DNA of 64,000 nucleotides from Gnetum montanum. Its lineage: Eukaryota; Streptophyta; Gnetopsida; Gnetales; Gnetaceae. The notes below the pieces were generated by a model, which was given only the letters and a program-made list of their open reading frames with translations, had not been told where the DNA came from and did no database searches. The stretch spans positions 375,245-439,244 of the forward strand of contig MNCI01023945.1 of NCBI GenBank assembly GCA_015680685.1, in the 5' to 3' direction. The position numbers were made by a program, and so were the translations under genes. Shown in pieces: positions 9,312-20,950 of the stretch (position 1 is its first letter; every line of letters begins with the position of its first letter).

Positions 9312-12300
9312 ATGGCACCAAAGGTCAAGGGAAAGAACGCTAAACTAGCCAGGATTGACGAAGTGCGGGAGAGTTTGCAGCAGGCTTCACAGGCCAGACT
9401 CGAGGCTTGGGAAGTTACCCCACTGAACCGGTAAGTCGTCGTCCAGCCTTTTGCACCATTGTTATATTTGTTGTGGCATCGTGATTGTATGTTATTTTCC
9501 TGAACGCGCATGTTGCGTTGAGCGTTAATATTTGTTTACATGGGCTGAGCCATTGTGATTTGCGATATTACCTTTGTCTTCGCTGTTGGAGATGAACCTC
9601 ATATCGTTACGAGGGTTTAAGTAACATTGAGTAAGACTGAGCGAACGTTGTGTATAATCGAAAAAACCTAGGTGTTACAGCTGGTGGATAGTATAATCAG
9701 GGTTTTGTTCTCTTTTCCTTTATTCCTGTAATGGTTACATGTTATGCTAGAACAATACACAGTTTCGTTTTCATCACCGTTGTCAAAGACAAACCTTAAG
9801 CTGTTGCAAGAGTTTGGGCGATTCTGGCCATGTGTTTCCAGTGGAACCTGTAGTTTTCAAGGAATCAAGAAAATCCTAATTTAGCATGAAAAAGGTTCAT
9901 GTCTAAATGTTTTTCCTAATGGTAGTATCTTTATTTTCTTACTGTACAGTATTATGCTAAAGCCCATCCTAATCGTTTTGGACATCGTCGGCATTCTCTG
10001 CTGCATGCATGTCCCCGCGGCCAATGTTCCTCCTCCTCATGCTCGTCTAAAGGGGGAGGCGATGTGGTTTCGAAGGGACGCGTGAGGGTTCCTACAGTTT
10101 TTGCTTCGTAACTACAGTGTGATCGTCTGGTTGCATCTACCAAGCGATGTAGCTGCCGCTATTTTGGAGAAGCTATTGGTTGGTTCAACGTAGGCCGTCT
10201 TGAGGTTCCTAACGGATAATAGGATTAAGACTGTGTGGGTGCAAGACCATGAACAAAGTGCCAAAGGTTTTAGGCATTTGAGTTAGATCTGGGAGGTGCC
10301 CAGATTCAATTTCTATCACTCCTACAATACTCTGTTCGTGACCGGTCACCTCACAACCTATTTCTAGAACCCACCTGGTACTGTGTATTACGCCGGTGGG
10401 TAAGAATCTAAATTTGTGTCATTTTGATGTGTGTCAACGCGCTAACTACTGTTTAAATTTATGTTGAGCGTAAATAATTTGCCCATTTTCTGTTATGTAG
10501 ATTCTTTATCAATGACAGCGGTCTCTTGGGCGATAATGATACCTTGTCATTGACCGAAAGGGGTATAGGTGAATTTACTGCTATTAGCAACGTACGGGCC
10601 ACTGTCATGGAACAACTAGTATTTGAAATCCCAGAATACTCGACCCGCTATGCTGACTTCTTTTCTAGATGTAAAAATCTTGGATGGCTAGATAAGGAAT
10701 GGACCTTGGATCCTCCCCTCACTGTCGTTGACGTGCGAAGGAAAATCCCTCCATTTCCTTTGCCATTCGGACCTAGTAAACTTCGTTACGATGATGAATT
10801 GTGTCAATGTTATCAGCTAGTGATGATGTGTGAAGTTGTCTTATTTTATTTTTTTGCTATCTCGGCTTAGCTATTGTTTTATGTGTGCAGTCATGGAATC
10901 ACGGGAGATTACGATCATGGCTTCCAATCACAACGCGAGGAATATCTTTTTCCACTACGGTGACATAAAGGAGGTACAACGCTGGCTCAGCCATAGAGCA
11001 GCCCCTGTTATTTTGACCAATAACCTTCAGGAGGCTGGACTAATGGACCTGTTCTTGGCCATAACCCTTGATGTTACTGCGGGTGAAATGTTGATCTTAG
11101 TCAAATCCTTCAGTGAAGAAGCTGAGTGTCTCTCTGCATACACGTGCGTCATGTGCACATAAATTTTGACATTAACACTCAGCTATTTGAGGATCTCTTC
11201 AGGGTCCCCTCTGATGGCTTTCCTATAGAGAAAAAGTCAAAGACGAGCGCCAAGTACCAGGAAGAGATAAAGGAGTGGCTAGGGGTTAGGGAGGAGGCCA
11301 AAGGAATTCCTGTCGAAGGGATTGAGTTGGAGGTGGCCAACACCATTTACCCCCTTTTCCAAGCCCAGACCTTCCCCAAGACAGTCTCCCAAGGAAGGTT
11401 CCTCACCATAGAGCAAGCTTGCATTATACGGGAGGTCATGGAGAAGGGGACATAATTCAATTGGGCCAGCTATTTTACCGAAGGCCTGCGCGTTGAAATG
11501 GTCAAGCTTTGCAAGAAGCTTGAATCCCATTTTAATGTGCATTTTTCCTTTTTTATAGCTTGCTTCCGGCGCTTTGCCGAGTTTCTGGTAGTCCAAAGAA
11601 ATGGAGACTGGGTGCAGTAGGACCGCAGCCAGATCTCTAAACCATGGATTTTCCATATTTTTGGCACTGTCCGGTCGCAGGACCCTCCTAAAGGAATCGG
11701 GGAGTCGTTGTCAGTAACGACTAAAAACATGGCGGCACCTCGAATGCAGGGTCAAGACAATGTAGGTGGGGCACTCCCTTCCTATACTAGTGATGCATCG
11801 CGGGGAAAGCGCCTGGCAAATGAGATAGTGGACTTGTCGGTGCCCCGGAAGAAGCCTCGTTTGACCGAGGAGTCCGGCGAGCCAGCAAGTGGTGCGAGGT
11901 AGAAGATTCAAGTCAAGTTTCGGAGGACTAATCCTCCAGTAGGTAAGAAAAAGAATGTGATAATGGTTACAGTTATGCTGGATATAGAGCAAAATTCTAT
12001 GTTAATTGAGAATATTGTGTGACAGCGAAGGAGAAGGTCGTGGAAAGGTTAACCCCTAAAACAGAGTCTATGGTTTTACGGTGCGAGGAGGAGGCCCTGG
12101 CCTTGGAAGAAGAGGCTACAGTCAACATGACTAGCAGCGCACAGGTTCCTGCACGCGAGAAGGGAGCAGCAGTGGAAGATGCCAAAGTCCTTTCGGCCCA
12201 GACAAGAAGAGGTAAATGATCGGTGACTCTGTGAGGCTAACTTTTATGGCATACTCAACTCTAGACCATTACTTCTAAAGGTTATATTGGTCATCGTAAT

Positions 12301-13710
12301 GTTTCAATTGTGTCCTCACATGGAACTTGTCCTGCGTAATAAGTGACCAGGACATACATTTGTCAACAGTGGCAACTCGATCCTAGGGTGAATTTCCTGA
12401 TAAATTCACCTTTATGGAGGGGGTTGTCCAAGATATAATCATTTTCTTGGAGCAAATCGATCTTGAAGCGGGTACACCACGATCATTATGCAGAAGTTAC
12501 TCCATCATGGTATTATGTTACCTAATTACACCTAACCACTATTTTATGTTATTAGGAGCTCGACTCAAATGGGATCCGTCAGAGCCTATTGATCTATACA
12601 CCACCGAACCCACATCAGAAGCGACCATCATGCCACGTAGCATTTACGACGAGATGCGTAAATGTGCGATATGCTCGACCTGCTCCTTGTGGAAATGTCA
12701 AAGTGTAAACGAAGACCTTTGGAAGAGATTGCAAAGGTCAGAGAAAGAGAGGGTGGCTATAGGTGATGAAGTGGGGGATTTGAGGTCATGGAATGAATTC
12801 CTGCAAGCTCAGGGAATGGGCAATGAGGACTAGCATATGGCTGTTATGGACTATGCCCGTTATTGGATGATCGTTCAAAATAGTGTCCAAACCAGCCATG
12901 AACTAGTCGAGCAGCGGATGCAAATGGATCTCTTAGCTCAGAAAAATCAAGACTGGAAGGACTTTTGCGTGAGTGTGCAAGAGTGGTGGCAGATGCAGAA
13001 AGACCACAAATATGTCTACAAGCAGGAATGTGCTTCCTATCGTCAAAAGTATAGGGACTCTGCCGTCGAGGCTCAGTCTCTTTGACTATTCCTCGACGTT
13101 ATTGGTGCTTCCAATGCATTTAAAAAGTTCTAGGAGAAAGTGACGATGAGTGCCTTTCTAGAAAGGGAAATGACTCTTCTTGGAGGGAAGACAACCTTCC
13201 CTTCCATCTTCCCCGAACCACCCCAATGGACTCCTGTGGAAAAAGGGAAGATGAAAGTCGGAGCTAATCTAGGAGACGGGGTTTGGTCTGAGCTTACCGA
13301 GGACGAAATTATGCAACATCTATTGATTGGCTTAGAAAAAATTCCGTTTGCTACCGATGTAGGAGCGTCACAGGTGAGTTGTTGTTTTATTATGCCTTTT
13401 ATCATACCTATTTTTGATCGCGATATTAATATGCGTGTTGTGTTAATTGTAGGAACAACCTGAGGAGGTTCCTCAGCGAGACGAACCTAACATGGATGGC
13501 GGTCCTCACAAAGAGGGTTTGCAGGGGATGGAACGTAATGATGACAATCAACGTCATGGCAAACAACTTCATATAGAAGAGCCTGGCAGGGAGGGACACC
13601 TTCACAAAGAAATGCCGCCTGAAAAAGGTGGCCCCTACGAGGATGATTTGCTTGGTGTGGAGATTGAGCTGAGGGATACAGGTGATAGTGTGGACAAAGG
13701 AGATGCTTAG
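9312..13710 (+). pseudogene. Antisense eight-exon gene in A with FCP1-like phosphatase-derived exon 2
   Basis: Lies opposite to element A between protease and RT. Exons by alignment with B and GT-AG sites: 9312-9430, 9950-10399, 10501-10775, 10891-11942, 12026-12211, 12370-12471, 12556-13373, 13453-13710. Exon 1 starts MAPKVKGK. Exon 2 resembles plant FCP1-like (HAD) phosphatases: KPILIVLDIVGIL, a SVIVW core strand, then a W-x-x-P ... NTLFV ... NPPGT end where a D-D-S is expected. Exon 4 is not recognised (it contains a basic RKKPR stretch), exon 7 is helical and charged, exon 8 acidic. Damage: TGA in place of Trp near 10083, TAG near 10190, a 2-bp insertion near 11127, TAA at 11453, further stops in exons 6 and 7. 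No function is claimed; the phosphatase residues are not conserved. Confidence 0.75.
9950..10399 (+). pseudogene. Exon 2 of antisense gene A: degenerate FCP1/NLI-type phosphatase domain
   Basis: Exactly 450 bases, the same as in B (33066-33515), flanked by ACAG and GTAAGA. The family motif in plants is LDVNGLL or LDLDETL near the start; here it is L-D-I-V-G-I-L, keeping only the first Asp. Downstream come a V-I-V-W strand, a VQDHEQ region, IWEVPRFNFYHSYNTLF and NPPGTVYY. The usual D-D-S-P-Y-K before the NPP is replaced by V-T-G-H, so the metal-binding acids are gone. Three in-frame stops (TGA, TAG, TAG) are each one transition from Trp or Gln, and a fourth TAG lies before NPPGT. Confidence 0.7.
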
Positions 13711-13960
13711 TGTGGCTATACTAGTCATAGTTCATTTTTTATGATGGGAAAGACAATATTTTTCTTTGACACTTTAATGCAAATTTGGTCTAAGTTGATG
13801 TTCTTTTACTGTTTTCATTTTATGCAAATCGTAAATAAGTAGGTTTTGATGCTATAAGAAATGGCAAATAGTTTTAGGCATGTAGCGTAAATGAAGTTAC
13901 TGGTATAAAGTCATTATGGGCTACTAGATAATTCAGGTGCAAAGCGTAAATACGGTAACT

Positions 13961-14304
13961 AGTTTTAGGCCATTTCAGGCCTTTGATTAGTTCAAGAGTA
14001 AACTGTGATTTAAATAGGTAGTTTTAGGCCATTTCAGGCCATGTATAGTTTTAGGCCATTTCGGGCCCTAGACATATGTGTGAAGAAAATAAATAACACC
14101 AAGTTGCCAGTTTTAAGCCTTGGCAGGCTACGATTAGTTTTAGGCAATTTCGGGCCATGGGTAGTTTTAGGCCATTTCGGGCCATGGGCATATGTGGTGT
14201 GTGAAAGGATAAATAACATTAAATCACCAGTTTTAAGCCATGGCAGGCTATGATTAGTTTTAGGCAATTTCGGGCCCTGAATAGTTTAAGGCCATTGCGA
14301 GCCG
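13961..14304 (-). repeat. Array of AGTTTTA-hairpin motifs between antisense gene and protease (A)
   Basis: Repeated TAGTTTTA followed by GGCC-ATTTCG-GGCC or GGCC-ATTTCA-GGCC, plus GCC-TTGGCA-GGC after CCAGTTTTAA. B has the longer counterpart at 36903-37500. The array begins about 250 bases after the stop codon of the antisense gene. The intervening bases hold scattered GCGTAAA words and nothing coding. Confidence 0.8.
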
Positions 14305-14530
14305 TGTATATTTCAGGTGCAAAGCATACATGACTAGTTGTAGATAAAGTTAAGGGTGACAAAGATAACTAGTGGGAGCGTAAAAACATAAGTGTAAATG
14401 AGAACAGCTGGTGGGAGCGCAAGGCATAAGCGTAAACATAAAAACAAGATGAGTGTTTCTAAAGCAAAGCTGGGATAGCATGATGAAGGAAAATACGTGT
14501 AAACTGTACGGCAGTCAGATGACCAAGCTT

Positions 14531-14570
14531 ACTGGCTAGCCCTGTAATTATTTCCTAATCACTTTTATTT
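14531..14570 (-). promoter_or_regulatory. Candidate splice donor after the protease (A)
   Basis: The minus strand reads GCTAGCCA then GTAAGC; the aligned bases in B read GTTAGTAG then GTAAAC (37673-37674). With the acceptor-like TTTTTGCAG at 8859, this would define an intron holding the entire antisense gene, as Ogre elements have an intron between protease and RT. A stop codon shared by A and B lies just before this donor, which weakens the idea. Confidence 0.3.
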
Positions 14571-15357
14571 TTTGGTGATGCGTAAAGACAAGGGGATTTA
14601 CCACCCTTTTCCTTCACATCATACTCTTCCTCTAGGAATGGTAGTTCAGCCCAAGTTAGGCTGTCATTAGCCACTGTTTTAGCTTGTTCAAGTATTCAGA
14701 CAGGGGGCTGATCTTCAGACATTTCGATTTCCAACCCCTGTTCTATTTCTATGTTGTTAATACCCTGAGGGGTTATTTCATCACCGTGGATGATCACTTC
14801 TCCTCCTGCATAGGGCAGATGGATCTCCTGATGGATAGGTGATGAAACTACCCTCAGTTGAGCCAACCAAGACCTCCCCAGGATCAGGTTAAAGCCAGGC
14901 ATCTCTTCGACGATAATAAATGTTACATCTGTGGGGAATTGATCCCCTGCCACAAAGTTGATGTGCACTATGCCTTTGACTTGCACTCGTGCCCCGTTGA
15001 ACGACTTTAAACACAATGTCGTGGTAGGCTGATCTGATCGATCAGGCCTAGCTTATCCACTATGGAATATGGGATGACATTAGCGGTTGCCCCATCATCC
15101 ACATGCACCTTCAAATTTGGTGTTGGCCAACCTGGATGGTGATGAACATGGACGCCGTTGTCACCTGACCCTTCTCTAGGTCATCCTTAATGGATTCATC
15201 ACGAAATGTCAACAAGGAAGGCCTGGGATTCTCAGCTGTGGGGGGAAGCATAACGGAATTAATCGCTTCTTCATCCACCGATAGGTTTTCGTCCACGGGT
15301 ATGGACGTCAGCATACGAACCATAGCCTCACGATGTTTCTATGATGTCATGAGTAAG
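14571..15357 (-). pseudogene. Aspartic protease of element A
   Basis: Retropepsin-like part of the gag-pro polyprotein that would cut Gag and Pol. On the minus strand it opens with a region before VRMLTSIPVDENLSVDE (about 15320), carries V-H-V-D-D-G-A-T-A-N-V-I (about 15110-15075, D-D-G in place of the usual D-T/S-G), then INFVAGDQFPTDVTF, FNLILGRSWL and QEIHLPY. A frameshift near 15020-15110 separates the two open halves. The matching, fully open protease is at 37690-38532. Confidence 0.8.
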
Positions 15358-18257
15358 TCATAAAGGCTCAATGTTGTATTTTTTTTGTTTTAGAGCCTGT
15401 TTGACTTGTGTAAAGGCATCAAAGAGATTCTGCCCATGATCTTGCTGCTTGTCATCCTTTTCCTCTTCCATTCGCCCTAGGAGACGAATTTCTTGTGGAG
15501 GAGGAACATTCGGTCGAGGGCTATGTTTCTTTTGGCTAGGAGTAGATGGTTGTGTTTGCGTCACTTCGCCATTTTTAGAAAATGGGGCCAAGGGTACAGA
15601 AGCAAGGGGTTTAGGATTGGGAAACCCCAGCATAAGATGGTCCTTGGCCGTACCAATTGTCATACCTCCTTCTCCTTTTCTGTTAAGTTGGGATCGGGAG
15701 AGTGACTTGGAGGTTTGCCCCTGCACGGGAGGGGCGGTTGATGGTTTTGGCACCTTGATGACAAAGGGAGCCTTGGGTGTAGGCGCAGGCTGGGCCGTGG
15801 CTTTACCAACAGGGGGCTGTCGAGAAGTTGTCTGAGAAGGGGCTCTAAGGATAAAAGGTTGCCTTGGAGCATCACTCATCGATGCTGATGGATCCATTGT
15901 TCAAGGAGAGCGAGGATGCGTTCGCAACACGAAAGGTTGTATCGGCTGTGCCCGATTATCGCCCTCTACTCCTACCACGTTAATTGTGTACCCTACATTG
16001 TTTGCATTTAATGGGTCTTGGTACACATGCATGGCTTGGTTTTCCGGGTGAGCTGGACTACTGCTATCTAAGATCAGGTTACCTTGATCAATCATACGTT
16101 GAATGTCATATTTCAGTGCCCAGCAATAATTCGTGTCATAACCACACAATTGATGGTAGTCGTAGAATCGGTCTAGCTTAAAGTTCTTGGGAACGGGCAG
16201 TTCATTACTTTGGTACAAGGAGGGATTCTTGAGTAACTCACAGTGGCGCCTATGATGTTTCAAAGCCTCCTTGGACACCGCCTTGTGTCGGATGTGACTG
16301 ATTCCCAATAATTTCTTCAAAATTTTTGAAGGCTTCACAGGTAGAGTTGCATAATTTGAGCGATCTTTACACTCAAATTTTGGCCTTGGTTGTGGAGGTG
16401 CTTCAGGGGTGGGAGGAGCTTCTTAATTGGCACCATTTGAGCTAGTTGTCAGCTCGGCTAGCTCCACAGTTGTTTTCTTGTTGTTGTTTTTTTTCTTCTT
16501 GGCTGCTTTAGCAACCGTCGCTACTGTCGTTATTGTGGCTTTGCCTTTATCCTTACCCTTGCTATGGGCATTTTTGTAGACCACATACGTCAGACCTTTA
16601 CTAGCCTCCGTCGCATCTTGGATGCTCTTAGTCTGAGCAAAGGCTTGGATGAGGGAATGAGGAGCGAGGTAATAAAGCTTAGACTTGATAAATTCGTTGA
16701 CCACTCCTTTGAAGATTGTCAATAGATGGGCCTCCGCGATGGGTTCGTGGATCTCGTTCAAGGTGGCACTCCAATGTTATATGAACTTTTGGACCGACTC
16801 GAGCGGGTCTTGTTTGACTCCCATGAGCTAGTCCAGTGTGACTTCTGGCTTCAGGTTGTATTTGAAACGAGTCACAAACTGGGTTAACAGCTCTTCCAAA
16901 GTTGAAATGGAAGTGTGTGGAAGTTCTCAATACAAATCCAAAGCTTTACCCATTAAGGACATAGCAAAGACATGGATTATAGTATGCTGCCATTGTTGAG
17001 CAATAAGGACTCTGACCTAAAAGTGACGAGGTGGGCATTGGAATCACCTTCCCCATTGTATTTTGTGAAATGGGGAAGGGGCAGCCCAGGTGGAAATGAC
17101 AGGACTGGGACTGCTGGACTAATAGGATCATCATGGTAGAAATCCATGACTTGCACCGCGTCAGAACTAGCAGCCTTGAGACGCTTGACCTCCTTTGTAA
17201 GGGTCTGAATGAGCTGGAAGGCTTGATCTAGACCCATAGACGACGAGGTCGTTTGTGGAATGACGGGAGGAGCCACACCGAGTGGTGGAATGGAGGTTGT
17301 GGCTTGGCCGATGGTCGATGCCATCAGGACAGTCCCTGTAGGCAGTGTTGCTTGTGGCATCCACCATCTGGTGGTTGGTGCGGATGGAGCAACCACCGTC
17401 GGTTGCGCCATTGGGTATGTTGTTTGTGTAACCAGGGGCATGAGCAGCGATCCTGTAGCTGGGTTTAGCGCTTGTGGGACTTGACTTTGATGATGGGGAT
17501 GGTGGTGCATTTGAGTAGGATGGGTAACAAAAGACATGTTGGGAGCCCACCATGCTATGGTGGTAGGCTCTGTCGTGTGAGTCAGGAGCAAAGTTGGTGT
17601 TGTAGGTAATTGGGACGTAGGTATCACGTGCACATGCAGTGACACAGGCATAGGCATACGATGGGGTGGATTAGGTAATTGCACCTGCTAGGGAATGATC
17701 TATGAGGGACCTTCGCCTAGAAGTATACTCAGAGAAAGAAAATGTAAGCACGGCGAATGCGAGACTTGATTGGTATTGGATAATGTCAGAGGCGTGGTGA
17801 CCATGAACAATGGATTTATGCGAGACGTCATGGAGGGAGGGGCCATGGTGAAATCAGCATGACTGCCTACTTCAGAGTGAGATTCTAGATCATCTTGCCC
17901 ATCGTGAAGTGTTTCATCACAGAACATTTGATCTAAGATCCACTTTTTTTGATCTGTCAAGGGCACAGTGGCATTCGGTGAAGGAATAAATTCCTTCCCA
18001 TTGCAGTACATGAACTCGTACTCTAGTTTTTCCTCGAGTTCTTGCGGATACATGGGCAGGTTTGCCACTAGCTTAGCGTAGAGGAAATTGTAGTGTTCCT
18101 TGCACTGAGCGTGTTCCTCAGGCTCTTTTTTTTTAAGCCTGAGGAAGCGGTGTGGTCGCATTCGACTAGTTGGCGGCACGACCACCAGAAGTGTGACTTG
18201 CATGGTCCAGGGGTTTTCTAGGTTGGCAGTGTCAATAGCTATGATTGATGTAACCAT
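15358..18257 (-). pseudogene. Gag of element A
   Basis: Structural protein that would build the virus-like particle. The start MVTSIIAIDTANLENPW is at 18257, the same as B at 41403. A proline/threonine/glutamine-rich stretch (17684-17100) precedes the retrotransposon gag domain (about 17080-16690). A zinc-knuckle-like motif follows near 16170: F-Y-D-Y-H-Q-L-C-G-Y-D-T-N-Y-C, where B reads F-C-D-Y-H-Q-L-C-G-H-D-T-V-Y-C; the first Cys and a His have become Tyr. A basic, proline-rich tail ends at 15358 before the protease. At least four stops or frameshifts split it (near 17700, 16970, 16420 and 15900). Confidence 0.85.
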
Positions 18258-18266
18258 TTTCTATGC

Positions 18267-18359
18267 GATTCATAAATAATGATGATAAAGATAAAGATCG
18301 GAAGGACAAAGANGATTCATAAATAATGATGATAAAGATAAAGATCGGAAGGACAAAGA
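18267..18359. repeat. 46-bp direct duplication around an N
   Basis: 18267-18312 and 18314-18359 are identical and separated by the single N at 18313. Element B has one unit only at the equivalent place (about 41405-41450). This looks like a gap-fill or assembly artefact rather than biology. It lies just upstream of the gag start. Confidence 0.85.
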
Positions 18360-18560
18360 CAAGCTGAGACAATAATCGGGGCTTTCTATCTTGTAGGATT
18401 CCAAAGGAATTATCGAAGCGACTAATCTGCACCTCACAATTTCATAAATAGCCTCGAAGGTATTATGTTTACGTTGATTGACAATGGGTACAGACAGCTT
18501 ACAAGACTACCCGTAAAATGCGGATCGACTATGAAGGCCCTTCTTCTAACGCTAGAAAAC
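18360..18560 (-). other. Leader of element A with primer-binding-site region
   Basis: Untranslated region between the 5' LTR and gag. Next to the LTR the minus strand reads GTTTTCTAGCGTTAGAAG; B reads GTTTCTTGGCACTAGAAG. The consensus suggests a primer site starting TGGCGCTAGAAGG about six bases from the LTR. I cannot assign the tRNA with confidence. Confidence 0.5.
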
Positions 18561-19962
18561 TATAACAATGGAAAACATCGGTCACTGGAAATACCAAACA
18601 AAAGTCTGTGTACATAGTTCTAACCTCGGATCCGTGCGAGGGTGGTGCTTGAGAAAGAAATGAATCTGAGGGGCCCTGAACGATCTTGTCGATCAGACAG
18701 GGACTTACTTAATCAGTAAAATTTTTGCAATAATTTGATGGCAAAATGAAGATTCTTTATAAGGCGATGTAATATTGTTAATCCTGAAAACAATTGAAAA
18801 CGATGTAAACGATTTAGATGTGATCGCCAAATCTGTATAAATAGGATGCAAGGAATCATATTTGGAGGGAATACGATCATAAGATCTAGGATTTAATTTA
18901 TGATCACAATATGTTTAATATAATGATTACAGGTGGGCTTCGGTTTGGATGAAGCACATGCCAACAGCAAGAAAGTTATATAAAGATGAAACAAGCGAGG
19001 ATCAATCTACCTTGTTCTAGCCAATCCAGGCGCAAGGAAGTCAGACCCTGGGGAGAATATCTGGTAGCCGATTGTTTCTCATCAAGAGTTCTTGCCAATC
19101 ACCTCCGATGTTCTCACGATCGCTGATCCTCTTTTTGCTCTCTTGCCAACCTTGAAAGAGAAAATTTTTTGCCAACCACTTGAACTTCATCAACTGGAGC
19201 ATTTATAAGGTTAAGGTTAGGAGGAAAACATGGCTTAGGTGACGCGTGTCCTAAACTTATAAGATGCTGTTGACCTGATGTGTCGTCATTGAAGCTTGCG
19301 ACGCTATGTCGCGTAGTGCATCGTAAACCACTCTTGTTTGGACTCTGGCAACAAACTGTCCTTTGATTACGCTGCAATATGCTAGAGAGCATATTGTGAC
19401 GTATGAATTACTGATGTTTGAATTGTGCTATCATTACTTGCATTACACTGTGTTACACTATATTACGCATCATAGCGTGATTCAGCGTAAAATAACGAAA
19501 TTGTAAAAGTTGAAGTATAGTCGCCACACTTCCTCTATTTCAATCCCTTTCAAGGTTTTATTATGCCACACTGTGTAACATAGCATAATGGACCCCTTAA
19601 CCAGGAATGAACACCCGCTGAAATGCACAGCATGCTGTAGATTGTTGCTTAAGCCTTGAGATTTTTGCTGGGTTGTCGAAGTCTTGAATGTTTTCCATCC
19701 TTGATGCTACGGTGGATTGTCTTTGATATTACGATGCACAACATGGCGTTATGCTATGTTGCGTAATGCAATGTAATATGCTAAATGTTGAGATTTTGAA
19801 ACATAGAAAATTTGCAAAGTGGAAGGCTTGCCGCCGTGCACCCATCGTTTCGTTCTATCTCCTGGAGTTCATCTGTACTGTGCTACACCTTGTCACGACT
19901 CCTCGCCTGAGTCACTAGATTTTGTTGAACCGTCGAGGCCTCAAAATTTTTATGGTGTTTTA
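18561..19962 (-). repeat. 5' LTR of element A
   Basis: Matches 2412-3814 along its length. The terminal TG and CA have decayed to TA (TATAACAATGG at one end, GGTGTTTTA at the other), both single transitions. The flanking GTAGG duplication is intact. Confidence 0.92.
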
Positions 19963-19967
19963 GTAGG

Positions 19968-20950
19968 TGCTGCTAATTTGGATATGGCCTTAACCTTATC
20001 AGGATCAACACATATCCCCACTTTAGACACTAAAAAGTTAAGCATCTTACTGGTCTTGACACCAAAGATACATTTCTTAGGATTGAGCCTAAGCTCATGC
20101 TTGAGGCATCATTTAAGCATAAGGTCTAGGTCATTAGCATGGTTATTGGCCAGTTTGGACTTAACAACTATATCATCTATGTAATTGTTAAGCAAACCTA
20201 GCATATAATCACTAAAGATATAGGTCATGACTCATTGATAGGTTGCTTCCATGTTCTTAAGGCCAAAGGGCAACATGGTATAGCAAAAGGTCCCCCAAGG
20301 GGTCATGAAGATCATACTAAGTTGGTGCTCTAAGTTGATCCTAATTTGGTTATATCCTAAGAACCCATTCATAAAGGAAAACAAGGCATGTTCAGCCATA
20401 GTATTAATGAGATAATTAATACTAGGCAAAGGGAAGTCATCCTTGATAGTAACTTTATTTAGATCTCAGAAATCAATGCAAATATGAATACTTTCATTTT
20501 TTTAGGAACTACCACTATGTTGGACACCCATTCTGCATAGTCAACAACCCTAATGAAACCAACTTGGTAGAGCTTTGAGATCTTGTCATGTACTACCGAG
20601 GTCAAATCAAGTCTAATCTTGCATACTTTTTGCTTAACTAGTCTAATGCTAGGATCTAGTATGATGTTGTATTATACTAAGCATAGATCTATACTTGTCA
20701 TATCTTCATATGACCAAGAAAAGACCTTAATATTGTTTTGTAGGACCTTAGTGATGTCTTGAACCTATTGAGGTTCCAATTAGAAACTTTGTTGAAGGAT
20801 TTTCTCCTTACCATTGTGTTATGACAAGAGCCTCAACTAGAGAGTCTTTAGTTATGTCATCCACCTCTAAGTCAAGAGTTTTGACTAGGCTTTCAGGCCA
20901 TTCTAGAGGTTTCTCTATTGACGGTAGGGTAAGAAGCAAAAGATCCATAA
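19968..20950 (-). pseudogene. E1 reverse transcriptase, N-terminal and central part
   Basis: Continuation of 1436-2406 across element A. On the minus strand it reads HALFSFMNGFLGYNQIRIN, PWGTFCYTMLPFGLKN and the active site N-Y-I-D-D-I (about 20180), ending in the strand where A inserted. It is homologous to 49620-50640 in E2. Stop codons and frameshifts are frequent. Confidence 0.8.

Larger units (their letters stand above)
2412..19962 (-). mobile_element. Element A: complete but defective Tat/Ogre-type LTR retrotransposon, 17.55 kb
   Basis: Two direct LTRs (2412-3814 and 18561-19962) bound the element, and a 5-bp duplication GTAGG flanks it (2407-2411 and 19963-19967). On the minus strand the order is 5' LTR, leader, gag, protease, long interval, RT-RNase H, second RNase H, integrase, spacer, 3' LTR. 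The interval between protease and RT holds a plus-strand gene (9312-13710). A is nested in the RT of E1: the E1 reading before 2407 continues after 19967. Gag, pol and the antisense gene all carry stops or frameshifts, so it is not autonomous. LTR differences seen by eye are mostly transitions. Confidence 0.93.

Noticed and set aside
15449-15835. 128-codon plus-strand frame
   Set aside because: Shadow of the gag tail of element A in GC-rich, proline-coding sequence; not conserved as a frame in B.
18535-18560. Assignment of the primer tRNA
   Set aside because: The TGGC(G/A)CTAGAAGG consensus is suggestive, but I cannot match it to a tRNA 3' end reliably without a search.
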